Shown here in pieces: positions 26,881 to 34,873 of a stretch of DNA of 64,000 nt; position 1 is the first letter of the stretch, and each line of letters opens with the position of its first letter. The notes beneath the pieces are model-generated. The model was not told the origin of the DNA. It was given only the letters and a program-made list of their open reading frames with translations, and did no database searches. Source of the stretch: RPQJ01 sp963706535 (GTDB lineage Bacteria > Pseudomonadota > Gammaproteobacteria > Steroidobacterales > Steroidobacteraceae). The DNA lies in NCBI GenBank assembly GCA_963706535.1, contig CAVPMU010000005.1:1-64000 (forward strand). The letters run 5' to 3'. Position numbers and translations under genes: made by a program.

Positions 26881-28014
26881 ATGTCACCTTCTGCTGCACA
26901 AGCTGCTGCCCTGCAGCCTGAACGGAACGCTGCTGCCGACGCGCCGAACGAGAGTGCATCTCGGTGGGTGAGTCACGCGCGCGGCATCGTTGGCGATCTG
27001 CAGCAGCGTTCGCCGGCGATTTACTGGGTGGATTTTCTGCTGACAACCACTGCGGCCTGGGCGCTGGCCGGCGTGTACTTTGTCGCAGCAGCCTCGCGCA
27101 CGGTGCAGATCGGGGCGTTCATCGGCGCCAGCATCCTGTTCTTCCGCACCGGCACGTTTGTTCACGAAATCGTGCATTTTCCACGACGCGAGATGATCTG
27201 GTTCCGCCGCACCTGGAACCTGCTGGTAGGCATTCCGCTGCTGATGCCATGGATTTTCTATCTCAATCATCTCGATCATCACAATGCGCGCCGCTTCGGC
27301 ACGCCGGAGGATGGAGAGTACCTGCCGCTCGCCGCGGCGCCCGTGCGCGAGACCGTGAAGTACCTGCTGCAGGCGCCGCTGCTGCTGCTGGCGGCGGTGA
27401 TCCGCTTCGGCGTGCTCGGCCCCTTGTCCTGGTTGCATCGCGGCCTGCGCAAATGGGTGCTTACATCCGCTACCGCGGCGGTCACGAATCCGTACTATCG
27501 CAAGCGTTTCCCGGCACGCGAAGAGCCGTATCTGAGAATCGTCGAGGCTCTGTGCTTCGGCTACCTGACGGTCATGGCGGCGTTGCTGGCTTCAGGTATC
27601 GTTACAGGGATGCAGCTGCTAAGGGCCTATCTGCTGATCGGCTCGACACTGACGCTCAACTGGGTGCGCAATCTCGCTGCGCATCGCTATGGCAATCGCG
27701 GCGATCGCATGAGCTATGCCGATCAATTCAGCGACTCGATCAACATCACCGGCCAGACCTGGCTGACCGTAGTGCTTTTTCCGGTCGGCCTTCGTTACCA
27801 TGCGCTGCATCATCTATTGCCGACACTGCCATACCACAACCTTGGGAAGGCGCACCGGCGCCTGGTCGCAATGCTGCCAGTCGACTCGCCCTATCACGCA
27901 GTGAACCGCAGCAGCTTCTTCGCAGCCGTTGCGGAACTGTTCCGCTGCGCCGCGCGGACCACGCCGCAAAACTCAGCAGTCGTGCGCTGGCGCCAGCAGA
28001 AGCCGCAATCTTGA
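26881..28014 (+). CDS. Fatty acid desaturase family membrane enzyme
   Basis: Membrane di-iron enzyme of 377 residues with three His boxes: FVHEIVHFPRR near residue 97, NHLDHHNARRFG near 130 and YHALHHLLPTLPYHN near 305. Hydrophobic segments lie between them as in fatty acid and sphingolipid desaturases or hydroxylases. It opens the rightward operon of kinase, ABC exporter, acyltransferase and epimerase, so I infer that it desaturates or hydroxylates the ceramide acyl or sphingoid chain. ATG 26881 comes shortly after the IS1380 end; its stop overlaps the kinase start. Confidence 0.85.
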   Translation: MSPSAAQAAALQPERNAAADAPNESASRWVSHARGIVGDLQQRSPAIYWVDFLLTTTAAWALAGVYFVAAASRTVQIGAFIGASILFFRTGTFVHEIVHFPRREMIWFRRTWNLLVGIPLLMPWIFYLNHLDHHNARRFGTPEDGEYLPLAAAPVRETVKYLLQAPLLLLAAVIRFGVLGPLSWLHRGLRKWVLTSATAAVTNPYYRKRFPAREEPYLRIVEALCFGYLTVMAALLASGIVTGMQLLRAYLLIGSTLTLNWVRNLAAHRYGNRGDRMSYADQFSDSINITGQTWLTVVLFPVGLRYHALHHLLPTLPYHNLGKAHRRLVAMLPVDSPYHAVNRSSFFAAVAELFRCAARTTPQNSAVVRWRQQKPQS

Positions 28015-29018
28015 GCGCGCTGCTTTCCGACCTCGTGGCGCCGGCTTCGCCGACGGTGTCGGCGCAGCCCTGCCTGATCGTCAATCCGCTCAGCTTCCGC
28101 GCATCGAAGGGCGGGCTTGCGGCGCGGGCAACGGCGCTCGCTCGCCGCTATGGCGCCGAAGTCATCCAAGCCAGCGAACCGGCCCAGCTGCACGTCGTGC
28201 TGGAAATGCTGCGTAGGCGCCGTCAGACGGTGATCTTCGTGCTGTCCGGCGATGGCACCGTTCAGGCAATCGTTCAGTACCTTGCGCTGCTGCCGGCAGG
28301 CGCCTGGGCGCCGCAATTGCTGCTGTTCGGCGGCGGGCGGACGAACATGACCGCCCGCAACTTTGGCGGACGAGGGGCGGTGCGCGATTTCGAATCGGCG
28401 CTACGCCGCTGCCGCGATGGCCGGGCGTTCGAGGTCCAGGACCATCGGCTGCTGCGAATCGAGCAGGAAGGCGCGCCCGCGCAGCACGGCTTCTTTCTCG
28501 CCGCAGCCATGATCGACAGCGGCATCCGCCTGTGTCGCCAACATCGCCGAGCCGGTCGCGGTTGGTTGCATGACAGTGTCGTCAGCGACCCCTATTGCCT
28601 GATCAAGCTGGCCGTGCGGGTTATGCTCGGACGCAGTACGCTGCCACCGTATTCGCAGCTGCGGATTGCCACCGACACGGGCGATTTGCTGAGCGGCCCG
28701 AGCCGCGTGCTGTTAGCGACGACGCTGTCGCATCGCCACGGCCTGTACAATCCCTATGCCGAGCGCGGCCCGGGCGCCATACGCGTCACTGCAGTCACGG
28801 CTGCGGCCACGCGCTTCTGGCGCCGCTTGCCAGGATTGCTGACCGGTCACTTTACGCCGGAGATGAATCTGCAAGACGGTTATCTCAGCGGCAGTTACGA
28901 CTGCATCGAAGTCATGGGTCTGGGCGGCTATTCGCTTGATGGTGAAACGTTCGACACCGATCCTGCCCGTCCGGTGCTGATCCGGGGCGGCCCGCATCTG
29001 CGCATCCTGCAGCCGTGA
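28011..29018 (+). CDS. DAGK-family lipid kinase, candidate ceramide kinase
   Basis: Diacylglycerol/sphingosine kinase-family protein of 335 residues. LIVNPLSFRASKGG and VLSGDGTVQAIVQYLA are the nucleotide-binding blocks; GGGRTNMTARNFG follows in place of the common GGTGND loop. In Caulobacter a kinase of this family in the sphingolipid cluster phosphorylates ceramide, and the position here suggests the same. It starts with TTG overlapping the desaturase stop (TTGA) and its own TGA overlaps the next GTG. Diacylglycerol is the alternative substrate. Confidence 0.8.
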   Translation: MSALLSDLVAPASPTVSAQPCLIVNPLSFRASKGGLAARATALARRYGAEVIQASEPAQLHVVLEMLRRRRQTVIFVLSGDGTVQAIVQYLALLPAGAWAPQLLLFGGGRTNMTARNFGGRGAVRDFESALRRCRDGRAFEVQDHRLLRIEQEGAPAQHGFFLAAAMIDSGIRLCRQHRRAGRGWLHDSVVSDPYCLIKLAVRVMLGRSTLPPYSQLRIATDTGDLLSGPSRVLLATTLSHRHGLYNPYAERGPGAIRVTAVTAAATRFWRRLPGLLTGHFTPEMNLQDGYLSGSYDCIEVMGLGGYSLDGETFDTDPARPVLIRGGPHLRILQP

Positions 29019-30781
29019 GCGAGTCCACTGGTCCTGCGCCAGCTGAACACGGTCACGGCGCGCTGCGCATGCTCTTCATCTTCGTGCGCTCCTATCCGGC
29101 GCGCTGCGCGCTCGCGCTTGTTTCGCTGGTCGCCGCTGGCCTGTTCGACGGCCTCGGCATGTCGATGCTGCTGTCGATGCTGACGTTGGCGACCGGCGAG
29201 GCTCACGACGCGCAGTCGACCCCACAACGCATAGCCCTGCAGGTCATCGGCTTCTTCGGCGTAGCGCCGAGCGCGTTGAACCTGCTGCTGATTGCCGTCG
29301 CGCTGATTTCGTTGAAGGCTGCGATGTCGCTGCTCGCCAATCGCCAGGTGGGCTACGCCGTCGCCCATATCGCCACCGATCTGCGCCTGGCGCTCATCCG
29401 TGCGGTGATGAATTCGCGCTGGCGGCACTACCTGCAGCAATCGGTCGGTCGCCTGTCGAACGCTGTCGCCACCGAAGCCCAGCGCGCCTCGGAAGCATTC
29501 CAGTACGGCGCCGAGATGGCGGCGATGGTGCTCAATTCATTCATCTACTTCGTCATCGCGCTGTCGATATCGCTGCAGGCCGGACTTGCTGCGGCGATCG
29601 CCGGCAGCGCGCTGCTACTGGTCATGCGCGCGCTGATCCGCTCGTCGCGGCACGCCGGCCAGCACCAGACGCAGCTGCAGAAGTCGCTGCTTACCGTGAT
29701 CAGTGCGCAGCTGATGGCCGCCAAGCCGCTGAAGGCCATGGCGCGCGAGGACCACGTCGACGCCCTGCTTTCGGACCAGACCCGGCAGCTCGAGCGGGCG
29801 TTGCGCCGCCAGGTCATCAGCAAGGAGGCGTTGGCGGCGCTGCAGGAGCCGTTACTGGCGATCATGGTCGGCGTCGGCTTCTTCCTCGGCCTCACCTTCC
29901 TGAAGATACCGATGGCGGAAGTGGTGGTGATGCTGTTCATGCTGGCGCGCGTCGTCAACTATCTCTCGAAGGGCCAGAAGGCCTACCAGCAGGTCGTCAT
30001 TCGCGACAGCGCGTATTGGTCGATGATCCAGGCGATCGAGAGCGCCCGCGCAGAGCGCGAGCCGGTTGGCGGAACGCGCTGCGTGCCACTGACCCATTCC
30101 TTGAGCTTCGATGATGTCAGCTTCGCGCACGAAGGCGGCGGCCCCATCTTCGATCAGCAGTCCTTCGACGTACCGGCCTGCGGCCTGACGGTGATCGTCG
30201 GCTCTTCCGGGGCCGGCAAGACGACGCTGCTCGATCTGGTGGTCGGCCTGCTGCAGCCGGATACCGGGCGCATCCTCATCGACGGCGTGCCATTGAGCGA
30301 CATCAATCTGCGTGCCTGGCGCCGGCAGGTGGGCTATGTGCCGCAGGAGTCGGTGATGGTCGATGAATCGGTGGCTTACAACCTGACGCTTGGCGAATCG
30401 ATTCCGGACGACGAGATCTGTGAGGCGCTGCGCGCCGCCGATGCGCTCGCGTTCGTCGAAGCCATGCCGGAAGGTCTGCGCACGCGCGTGGGCGAGGGCG
30501 GTTCGCGCCTGTCTGGCGGCCAGCGCCAGCGGCTGGCCATTGCCCGCGCGCTGATCCACAAGCCGCGCCTGCTGATCCTCGACGAAGCGACGAGCAGTCT
30601 CGATCCGGAAGCGCAGAACGCCGTGATTGAAACGGTGAGCCATCTGAAGAGCAGGCTTGCGATTCTGGCCGTGGCGCACCAGGAACGGTTGATCCAGGTC
30701 GCCGACCGGGTGTACCGGCTCTCGGGCGGACAGATCACTCAGGTAACGGCGGCGGTCAGCCGCGTGTCGTCGCATGGCTGA
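29015..30781 (+). CDS. MsbA-like ABC lipid exporter
   Basis: 588-residue half transporter: six-helix membrane domain in residues 20-320, then an ATPase domain. Walker A GSSGAGKTTLLDL, Q-loop GYVPQES, signature LSGGQRQRLAIARAL and Walker B LLILDEATSSLD are complete, and the switch His follows in AVAHQERL. It is fused translationally to the kinase (GTGA overlap) and overlaps the acyltransferase gene by 8 bases. I infer that it flips a phosphosphingolipid across the inner membrane, as MsbA does for lipid A. Confidence 0.9.
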   Translation: MSESTGPAPAEHGHGALRMLFIFVRSYPARCALALVSLVAAGLFDGLGMSMLLSMLTLATGEAHDAQSTPQRIALQVIGFFGVAPSALNLLLIAVALISLKAAMSLLANRQVGYAVAHIATDLRLALIRAVMNSRWRHYLQQSVGRLSNAVATEAQRASEAFQYGAEMAAMVLNSFIYFVIALSISLQAGLAAAIAGSALLLVMRALIRSSRHAGQHQTQLQKSLLTVISAQLMAAKPLKAMAREDHVDALLSDQTRQLERALRRQVISKEALAALQEPLLAIMVGVGFFLGLTFLKIPMAEVVVMLFMLARVVNYLSKGQKAYQQVVIRDSAYWSMIQAIESARAEREPVGGTRCVPLTHSLSFDDVSFAHEGGGPIFDQQSFDVPACGLTVIVGSSGAGKTTLLDLVVGLLQPDTGRILIDGVPLSDINLRAWRRQVGYVPQESVMVDESVAYNLTLGESIPDDEICEALRAADALAFVEAMPEGLRTRVGEGGSRLSGGQRQRLAIARALIHKPRLLILDEATSSLDPEAQNAVIETVSHLKSRLAILAVAHQERLIQVADRVYRLSGGQITQVTAAVSRVSSHG

Positions 30782-31685
30782 CTGGCGTCGCGCGCTGCGC
30801 CGCGGCCGAAGGCGCGTGTTGTTCTTGGCTGCACGCACGCTGGTGCGCTGCTGCAGCTTCGCTGGAACGCGCCGGCTTGGCGCGGCACTTGGCGCCATGC
30901 AATACCGCTTTGGAGGAAAGGACCGTCGGCGCTGCCTGCGTGATCTTGCGCTGTTGCAGAACCGCGCACCGGGTGACCCGCTGGTCGTCCGCCAGTTGCA
31001 GCAGGCGTACCGCTTCCACGCGGTCGCCGTATTCGAAGTCGTGGCGATGTTGGATCGCAAACTCGACGCCGAGAGGCTTCGAGAGGTGTGCCGGATCGAC
31101 GGCCTGAGCGAGCTCGAAGCGGCGCGCGGCGGCGGGGCAATCCTGCTCGCGACGCATTCCGGCAATACCTTGCTGGCTGCCGCGCAGCTTGCCGGTGCGG
31201 GCTGGCCCGTGACGATCGTCTACCGGCAATCGCGAATGATGTCCGCCGACCTCTTCGCGCGCGGCCTCCCTCGGTACGGCGTCGAGGGCATCCTCGCGAA
31301 TCAGGCGGTGAGGGCCTATGCCAACATGCTCCGTGCATTACGCCAGAACCGTATCCTGTTCGTGATGATCGACCAGGGTGTCAAGTCAGCGAAGGATGGC
31401 TTGCCTATGCGATTCCTCGGCAAGGACATGCCAATGCCAGCCGGTCCCGCGCACCTCGCGCGGCGCACCGGCGCGCCGATCCTGCCGCTGGTGACGGTGG
31501 CTGCGGAACCGGTCTGGCATTTCGTGATCGAGCCTCCTGTTCCGTGGACGCCGCACGGCACCGTCGAAGGCGACACCGAGAACCTGCTGCGAGTGATTGA
31601 GCGTCAGGTGCTGGAACGTCCGCAGCTGTGGAGCTGGCAGTATCGGCGCTGGCGGAAATTCCCGCTGGCGGCGCCCTCGCCTTGA
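30774..31685 (+). CDS. LpxL/HtrB-like acyltransferase homologue with altered active site
   Basis: 303-residue member of the lipid A acyltransferase superfamily. ILLATHSGNTLLAAAQL corresponds to the catalytic HX4(D/E) region, but the acidic residue is Leu here (H-SGNT-L). Later blocks ILFVMIDQGVKSAKDG and PMRFLGKDMPMPAGPAHLAR match the family, as does ILPLVTVAAEPVWHFVIEPP. It overlaps the ABC exporter gene, so the two are coupled. The loss of the acid suggests a changed chemistry or a non-catalytic role; the acceptor may be a sphingolipid rather than lipid A. Confidence 0.75.
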   Translation: MADWRRALRRGRRRVLFLAARTLVRCCSFAGTRRLGAALGAMQYRFGGKDRRRCLRDLALLQNRAPGDPLVVRQLQQAYRFHAVAVFEVVAMLDRKLDAERLREVCRIDGLSELEAARGGGAILLATHSGNTLLAAAQLAGAGWPVTIVYRQSRMMSADLFARGLPRYGVEGILANQAVRAYANMLRALRQNRILFVMIDQGVKSAKDGLPMRFLGKDMPMPAGPAHLARRTGAPILPLVTVAAEPVWHFVIEPPVPWTPHGTVEGDTENLLRVIERQVLERPQLWSWQYRRWRKFPLAAPSP

Positions 31686-31704
31686 ACACCATGTCCCGAT
31701 CAGC

Positions 31705-32712
31705 GTGACTCCTGCTTTTTCGACCGGCATGCCGGATTCCGCCAGCGCGCCGCTAGTCGCCGTCACCGGCGCCACTGGCTTCATCGGCCGCCGTCTTGCG
31801 CCGGCGCTGGCGCTAGCCGGGTGGCGCGTGCGTCTGCTGCTGCGTCGCGATCCGGTGGTACCCGAATGGAGAATGTTCCGGCCGCAAGTGGTGGCTGGCG
31901 ATCTCGGCGACAGTGTCGCGCTCGAACGTCTCGTCGAGGAAGCGCACGTTGTGATTCATCTCGCCGGTCTCATCAAGGCTGCGCGGCGCAGCCAGTTCTT
32001 CGCCGTCAACCGCGACGGCGCTGCTGCACTCGCCGCCATCACCGCGCAGGTCGCGCCGACGGCGCATTTCCTTCTCGTGTCGAGCCTGGCGGCGCGCGAG
32101 CCGCGACTGTCCGACTACGCAGCGAGCAAGCGGGCTGGTGAGGACGCCGTGCGCGAAATCGCCGGCACCCGGGCCACTGTGCTGCGCCCACCGCCGGTCT
32201 ATGGTCCAGGCGATCGCGAGACGTTGGTGCTTTTTCAGCTTGCGCAATGGACGTGGGTGCCGCTCCCCGGCCCGACTGACGCGCGCTCCGCAATGATCCA
32301 CGTCGACGACCTGGTGAACCTGATCGTCGCGCTCGCGGGCAACGCACCCCATGCCGCGGTGCTTACGGCGGCCGACGCCCGCCCGACCGGTTACCGTTGG
32401 GACGAGATTTTCACGGCAGCCGCACGCGCGGTTGGAAATGCGCGGCCGCGGCTCTTCCATGCGCCGGGCGCACTGCTGCGCACAGTCGCTGTGGCAGGCG
32501 ACATCGGGCGCGGTTTCGGCGCAGCCAGCATGCTGAACTCACAGAAGCTGCGCGAGCTGCGCCACCTCGACTGGTCGGTGACAGACGATGAACGGGCGCA
32601 GGTGCCAGGCTGGACTCCGCGTTTTTCACTCGATGCCGGCTTCGCGGACGCCGTTGCCTGGTACCGCGCCGCGGGTTTGCTGCCGCGTGTCCGAGCTTCG
32701 CTGTTGACCTGA
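31705..32712 (+). CDS. cerR: NAD-dependent epimerase-like ceramide reductase (CerR candidate)
   Basis: Extended SDR of 335 residues. VTGATGFIGRRLAPALA is the NAD(P)-binding loop, HLAGLIKAA follows the third strand, SSLAAREP holds the catalytic Ser, and DYAASKRAGE the YxxxK pair. In Caulobacter an epimerase-like SDR in the same gene set reduces the 3-keto group after acylation, and gene company points to the same role. I chose GTG 31705; ATG 31729 is also possible. It ends 18 bases from the convergent Tam41-like gene. Confidence 0.8.
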   Translation: MTPAFSTGMPDSASAPLVAVTGATGFIGRRLAPALALAGWRVRLLLRRDPVVPEWRMFRPQVVAGDLGDSVALERLVEEAHVVIHLAGLIKAARRSQFFAVNRDGAAALAAITAQVAPTAHFLLVSSLAAREPRLSDYAASKRAGEDAVREIAGTRATVLRPPPVYGPGDRETLVLFQLAQWTWVPLPGPTDARSAMIHVDDLVNLIVALAGNAPHAAVLTAADARPTGYRWDEIFTAAARAVGNARPRLFHAPGALLRTVAVAGDIGRGFGAASMLNSQKLRELRHLDWSVTDDERAQVPGWTPRFSLDAGFADAVAWYRAAGLLPRVRASLLT

Positions 32713-32729
32713 TACCGATGCAGTCGGCA

Positions 32730-33689
32730 TCAGCGCAGCACGCCGCGTTTGCGCAACCGCCAGTACAGCCCCGGTGCCGCCAGCAGCGGAAAGCGCCGCT
32801 GCCATGTCGAGACTTCGATTCGAACTCCGCTGTGACGCTCGACTTTCCACGCGACGTAGTCCATTGCGCCATCGAACGTAACCGTTGCCTTCAACAGGCG
32901 CAGCATGTTGAGCGGCCTGCCAAGCCACTGACGCCGCGCCCAGCGGCGCGCCGCCGCGCGGCGCGCAATGGCGTCGAGACGCGGTGCGAGTTGGCCATTC
33001 GCCAGTACTTCGTAGTCGATGCCGGCTACGCGCCAAGCCGTGGGCAGCAGGCGGTTGTAGCGGGCGGCATCCCGGTCGACGATATCGCCGCCGCGTTCTG
33101 GGCCTTCGACGCGCAGCTCGGCGGCATAGGTGCGCGCGAACAGCGCGCGCCAAAACTCGGAGGCGGCAGCCGTTGATGGACCCAATTGCGCGGCCCAGCA
33201 TGCGGCGGTGACAACCGCTTCCCTGACTGCTGCGGCCGCGGTTTCGCGATCGGCATCCGAGCGTGCCCAAACGCAAACGCAGGGCTGCGAGAAGCGCGCC
33301 CACAGCGTCGTGTCGAGCGTTTTTGCCGACATGCCGCTTTGGAACTGCCGGACGCTCATCACAGCGTACTTTGCGCGCAGCCTTTGCCCTGCGACTTCGC
33401 CTTCGCAATAGCCGACGTTCGGCGGCAGCAGGCGGTTGGCGGCCGCCGCCGCGCGTGGCCCCGGCCAGGCGCTGACGCGATCGAGCAGGATGTAGAAGTC
33501 GAGCACACCGTCGAGTGCGTCACTGCGCAGAGCCGAGCCATAGAACAGCACCGCTGCGGCATGGCCGCCGCCACGCTGCGCAAGTTGTTCGGCAAGCGCC
33601 GCAATCGGCAACGGCGTCGGGCGGCGCAGTTCAGCGTCAATCAGCCGGTTCAGGAGTTCGGCGTTCACGCCATCACCGTCAACGATCAC
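32730..33689 (-). CDS. Tam41/Mmp37-like nucleotidyltransferase
   Basis: 319-residue soluble protein. LFYGSALRSDALDGVLDFYI is a GS...LDF minimal nucleotidyltransferase motif like that of Tam41, the mitochondrial-type CDP-diacylglycerol synthase. LRAKYAVMSVRQFQSG and TTLWARFSQPCVCVWAR match further blocks I recall from that family. If this holds, it would make a CDP-activated lipid from CTP and a phosphorylated lipid; next to a lipid kinase and CDP-alcohol phosphotransferases, CDP-ceramide is a candidate product. It begins 3 bases after the CDP-alcohol phosphotransferase stop. Assignment rests on motif recall. Confidence 0.55.
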   Translation of the reverse strand: MIVDGDGVNAELLNRLIDAELRRPTPLPIAALAEQLAQRGGGHAAAVLFYGSALRSDALDGVLDFYILLDRVSAWPGPRAAAAANRLLPPNVGYCEGEVAGQRLRAKYAVMSVRQFQSGMSAKTLDTTLWARFSQPCVCVWARSDADRETAAAAVREAVVTAACWAAQLGPSTAAASEFWRALFARTYAAELRVEGPERGGDIVDRDAARYNRLLPTAWRVAGIDYEVLANGQLAPRLDAIARRAAARRWARRQWLGRPLNMLRLLKATVTFDGAMDYVAWKVERHSGVRIEVSTWQRRFPLLAAPGLYWRLRKRGVLR

Positions 33690-33692
33690 GTC

Positions 33693-34868
33693 TCAATTCG
33701 CCAGCCACGAACGCAGCGGCCCGTGGCGCCGTGCCAGCGCTGCCTGGCCGAGTCGCACGGCGTGAATGACAAGACAGAGCGCAACCCAGACGGCAACTGC
33801 GGCGATGCCCCAGTCGGGGCGACCGATCAGTGCCGCGGGAGTGAGGATCAGCAGATTCGGATTACGCCGCGCGGTGAGCAGCCGCAGCCGGCTGTCAAAG
33901 CGCTGCCAGACATGCATGTCCATCTTGAAGAAGACCATGAACAGTCCTTCCTCGATCCGCTGCAGCACGTAACCAGCGATGATCACCGTCAGCACCAGAG
34001 ATGCCTGTCGCAGCGGCCGGCCGGCGGCGGTCAAGCCGACGATCCACGCCCACCACCAGAACGGCGGATGAATCAGATCGATCGAATGATCGAAGACATT
34101 GCCGAACTTTGACGACTGCAGGGTCACGCGCGCCAGCTTGCCGTCGACAGTGTCGAGGAAGGTCATGGACCAGGCGGCCAGCAGCCCCAGCAGGAAATGG
34201 CCTCGCCAGAACGCCGCCATCGCCGCCACCACCAGCACCAGACTGGCGCTGGTCACCATGTTGGGCGTGATGTGGAGGTTCGCACAGATGCGCGTCACTG
34301 CTCGCGCCGGACGTGGCCACACGTACAGCGTGACCAGATCCGTGACACCCTTGTAAGCGCCACGGAAGATGCGCGCTTCGATGGCCGGCAGAGTCTCAGC
34401 CGTCAACGGCATCTGGTATGGCGGCTCGCGCTTGCGTAGCGTATCGTTGTAGCCATCGGCAATCTGCGCCGGCGCGAACGTGTGTAGATCGGCAGGTGCG
34501 TGACCCGCCGTGAGCAGCGGCGCGACTTCGGCGCGGCGCGCGGGCGGTACCACAAGTGCGATGCATTGACCCCGCGCCGTGATCAGCGCGAGTTCGTGCT
34601 GGCTCGTGACCAGTCCTCGGACGATCGTTTCGTCGTAGACCCAGTCGGCTCGCAGTAGCACCAGGCGCGTCGCGGCGTTGAAGTCATCCGTGGCACCGGT
34701 GCGGGCGAGCTGGCGGCGCAGCCGCACCGACGAGGGTAACCCCCAGATGCGCAGCTCGGAATGTCCGACGACATCGCCGGCCGTGGTAGGCACAGCAGGC
34801 TTCCGCGAGGGCTGAAGGTGGACCGGGGCGTATGGCATGATCGGAACGTTCGGGAAACGGGTCGACAT
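33693..34868 (-). CDS. CDP-alcohol phosphatidyltransferase with N-terminal domain (1)
   Basis: 391-residue fusion. Residues about 160-391 form the membrane CDP-alcohol phosphotransferase domain; FLDTVDGKLARVTLQSSKFG plus NVFDHSID gives the full motif D-x2-DG-x2-AR-x8-G-x3-D-x3-D. The first 155 residues form a soluble domain (RLVLLRADWVYDETIV, HTFAPAQIADGYN) like degenerate NTP-transferase domains in inositol-phosphate synthases of the DIPPS type. It would join a CDP-activated lipid or head group to an alcohol. Its ATG lies 5 bases from the divergent metallophosphoesterase start; Met at 34838 is an alternative. Confidence 0.85.
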   Translation of the reverse strand: MSTRFPNVPIMPYAPVHLQPSRKPAVPTTAGDVVGHSELRIWGLPSSVRLRRQLARTGATDDFNAATRLVLLRADWVYDETIVRGLVTSQHELALITARGQCIALVVPPARRAEVAPLLTAGHAPADLHTFAPAQIADGYNDTLRKREPPYQMPLTAETLPAIEARIFRGAYKGVTDLVTLYVWPRPARAVTRICANLHITPNMVTSASLVLVVAAMAAFWRGHFLLGLLAAWSMTFLDTVDGKLARVTLQSSKFGNVFDHSIDLIHPPFWWWAWIVGLTAAGRPLRQASLVLTVIIAGYVLQRIEEGLFMVFFKMDMHVWQRFDSRLRLLTARRNPNLLILTPAALIGRPDWGIAAVAVWVALCLVIHAVRLGQAALARRHGPLRSWLAN

Positions 34869-34873
34869 TATCG

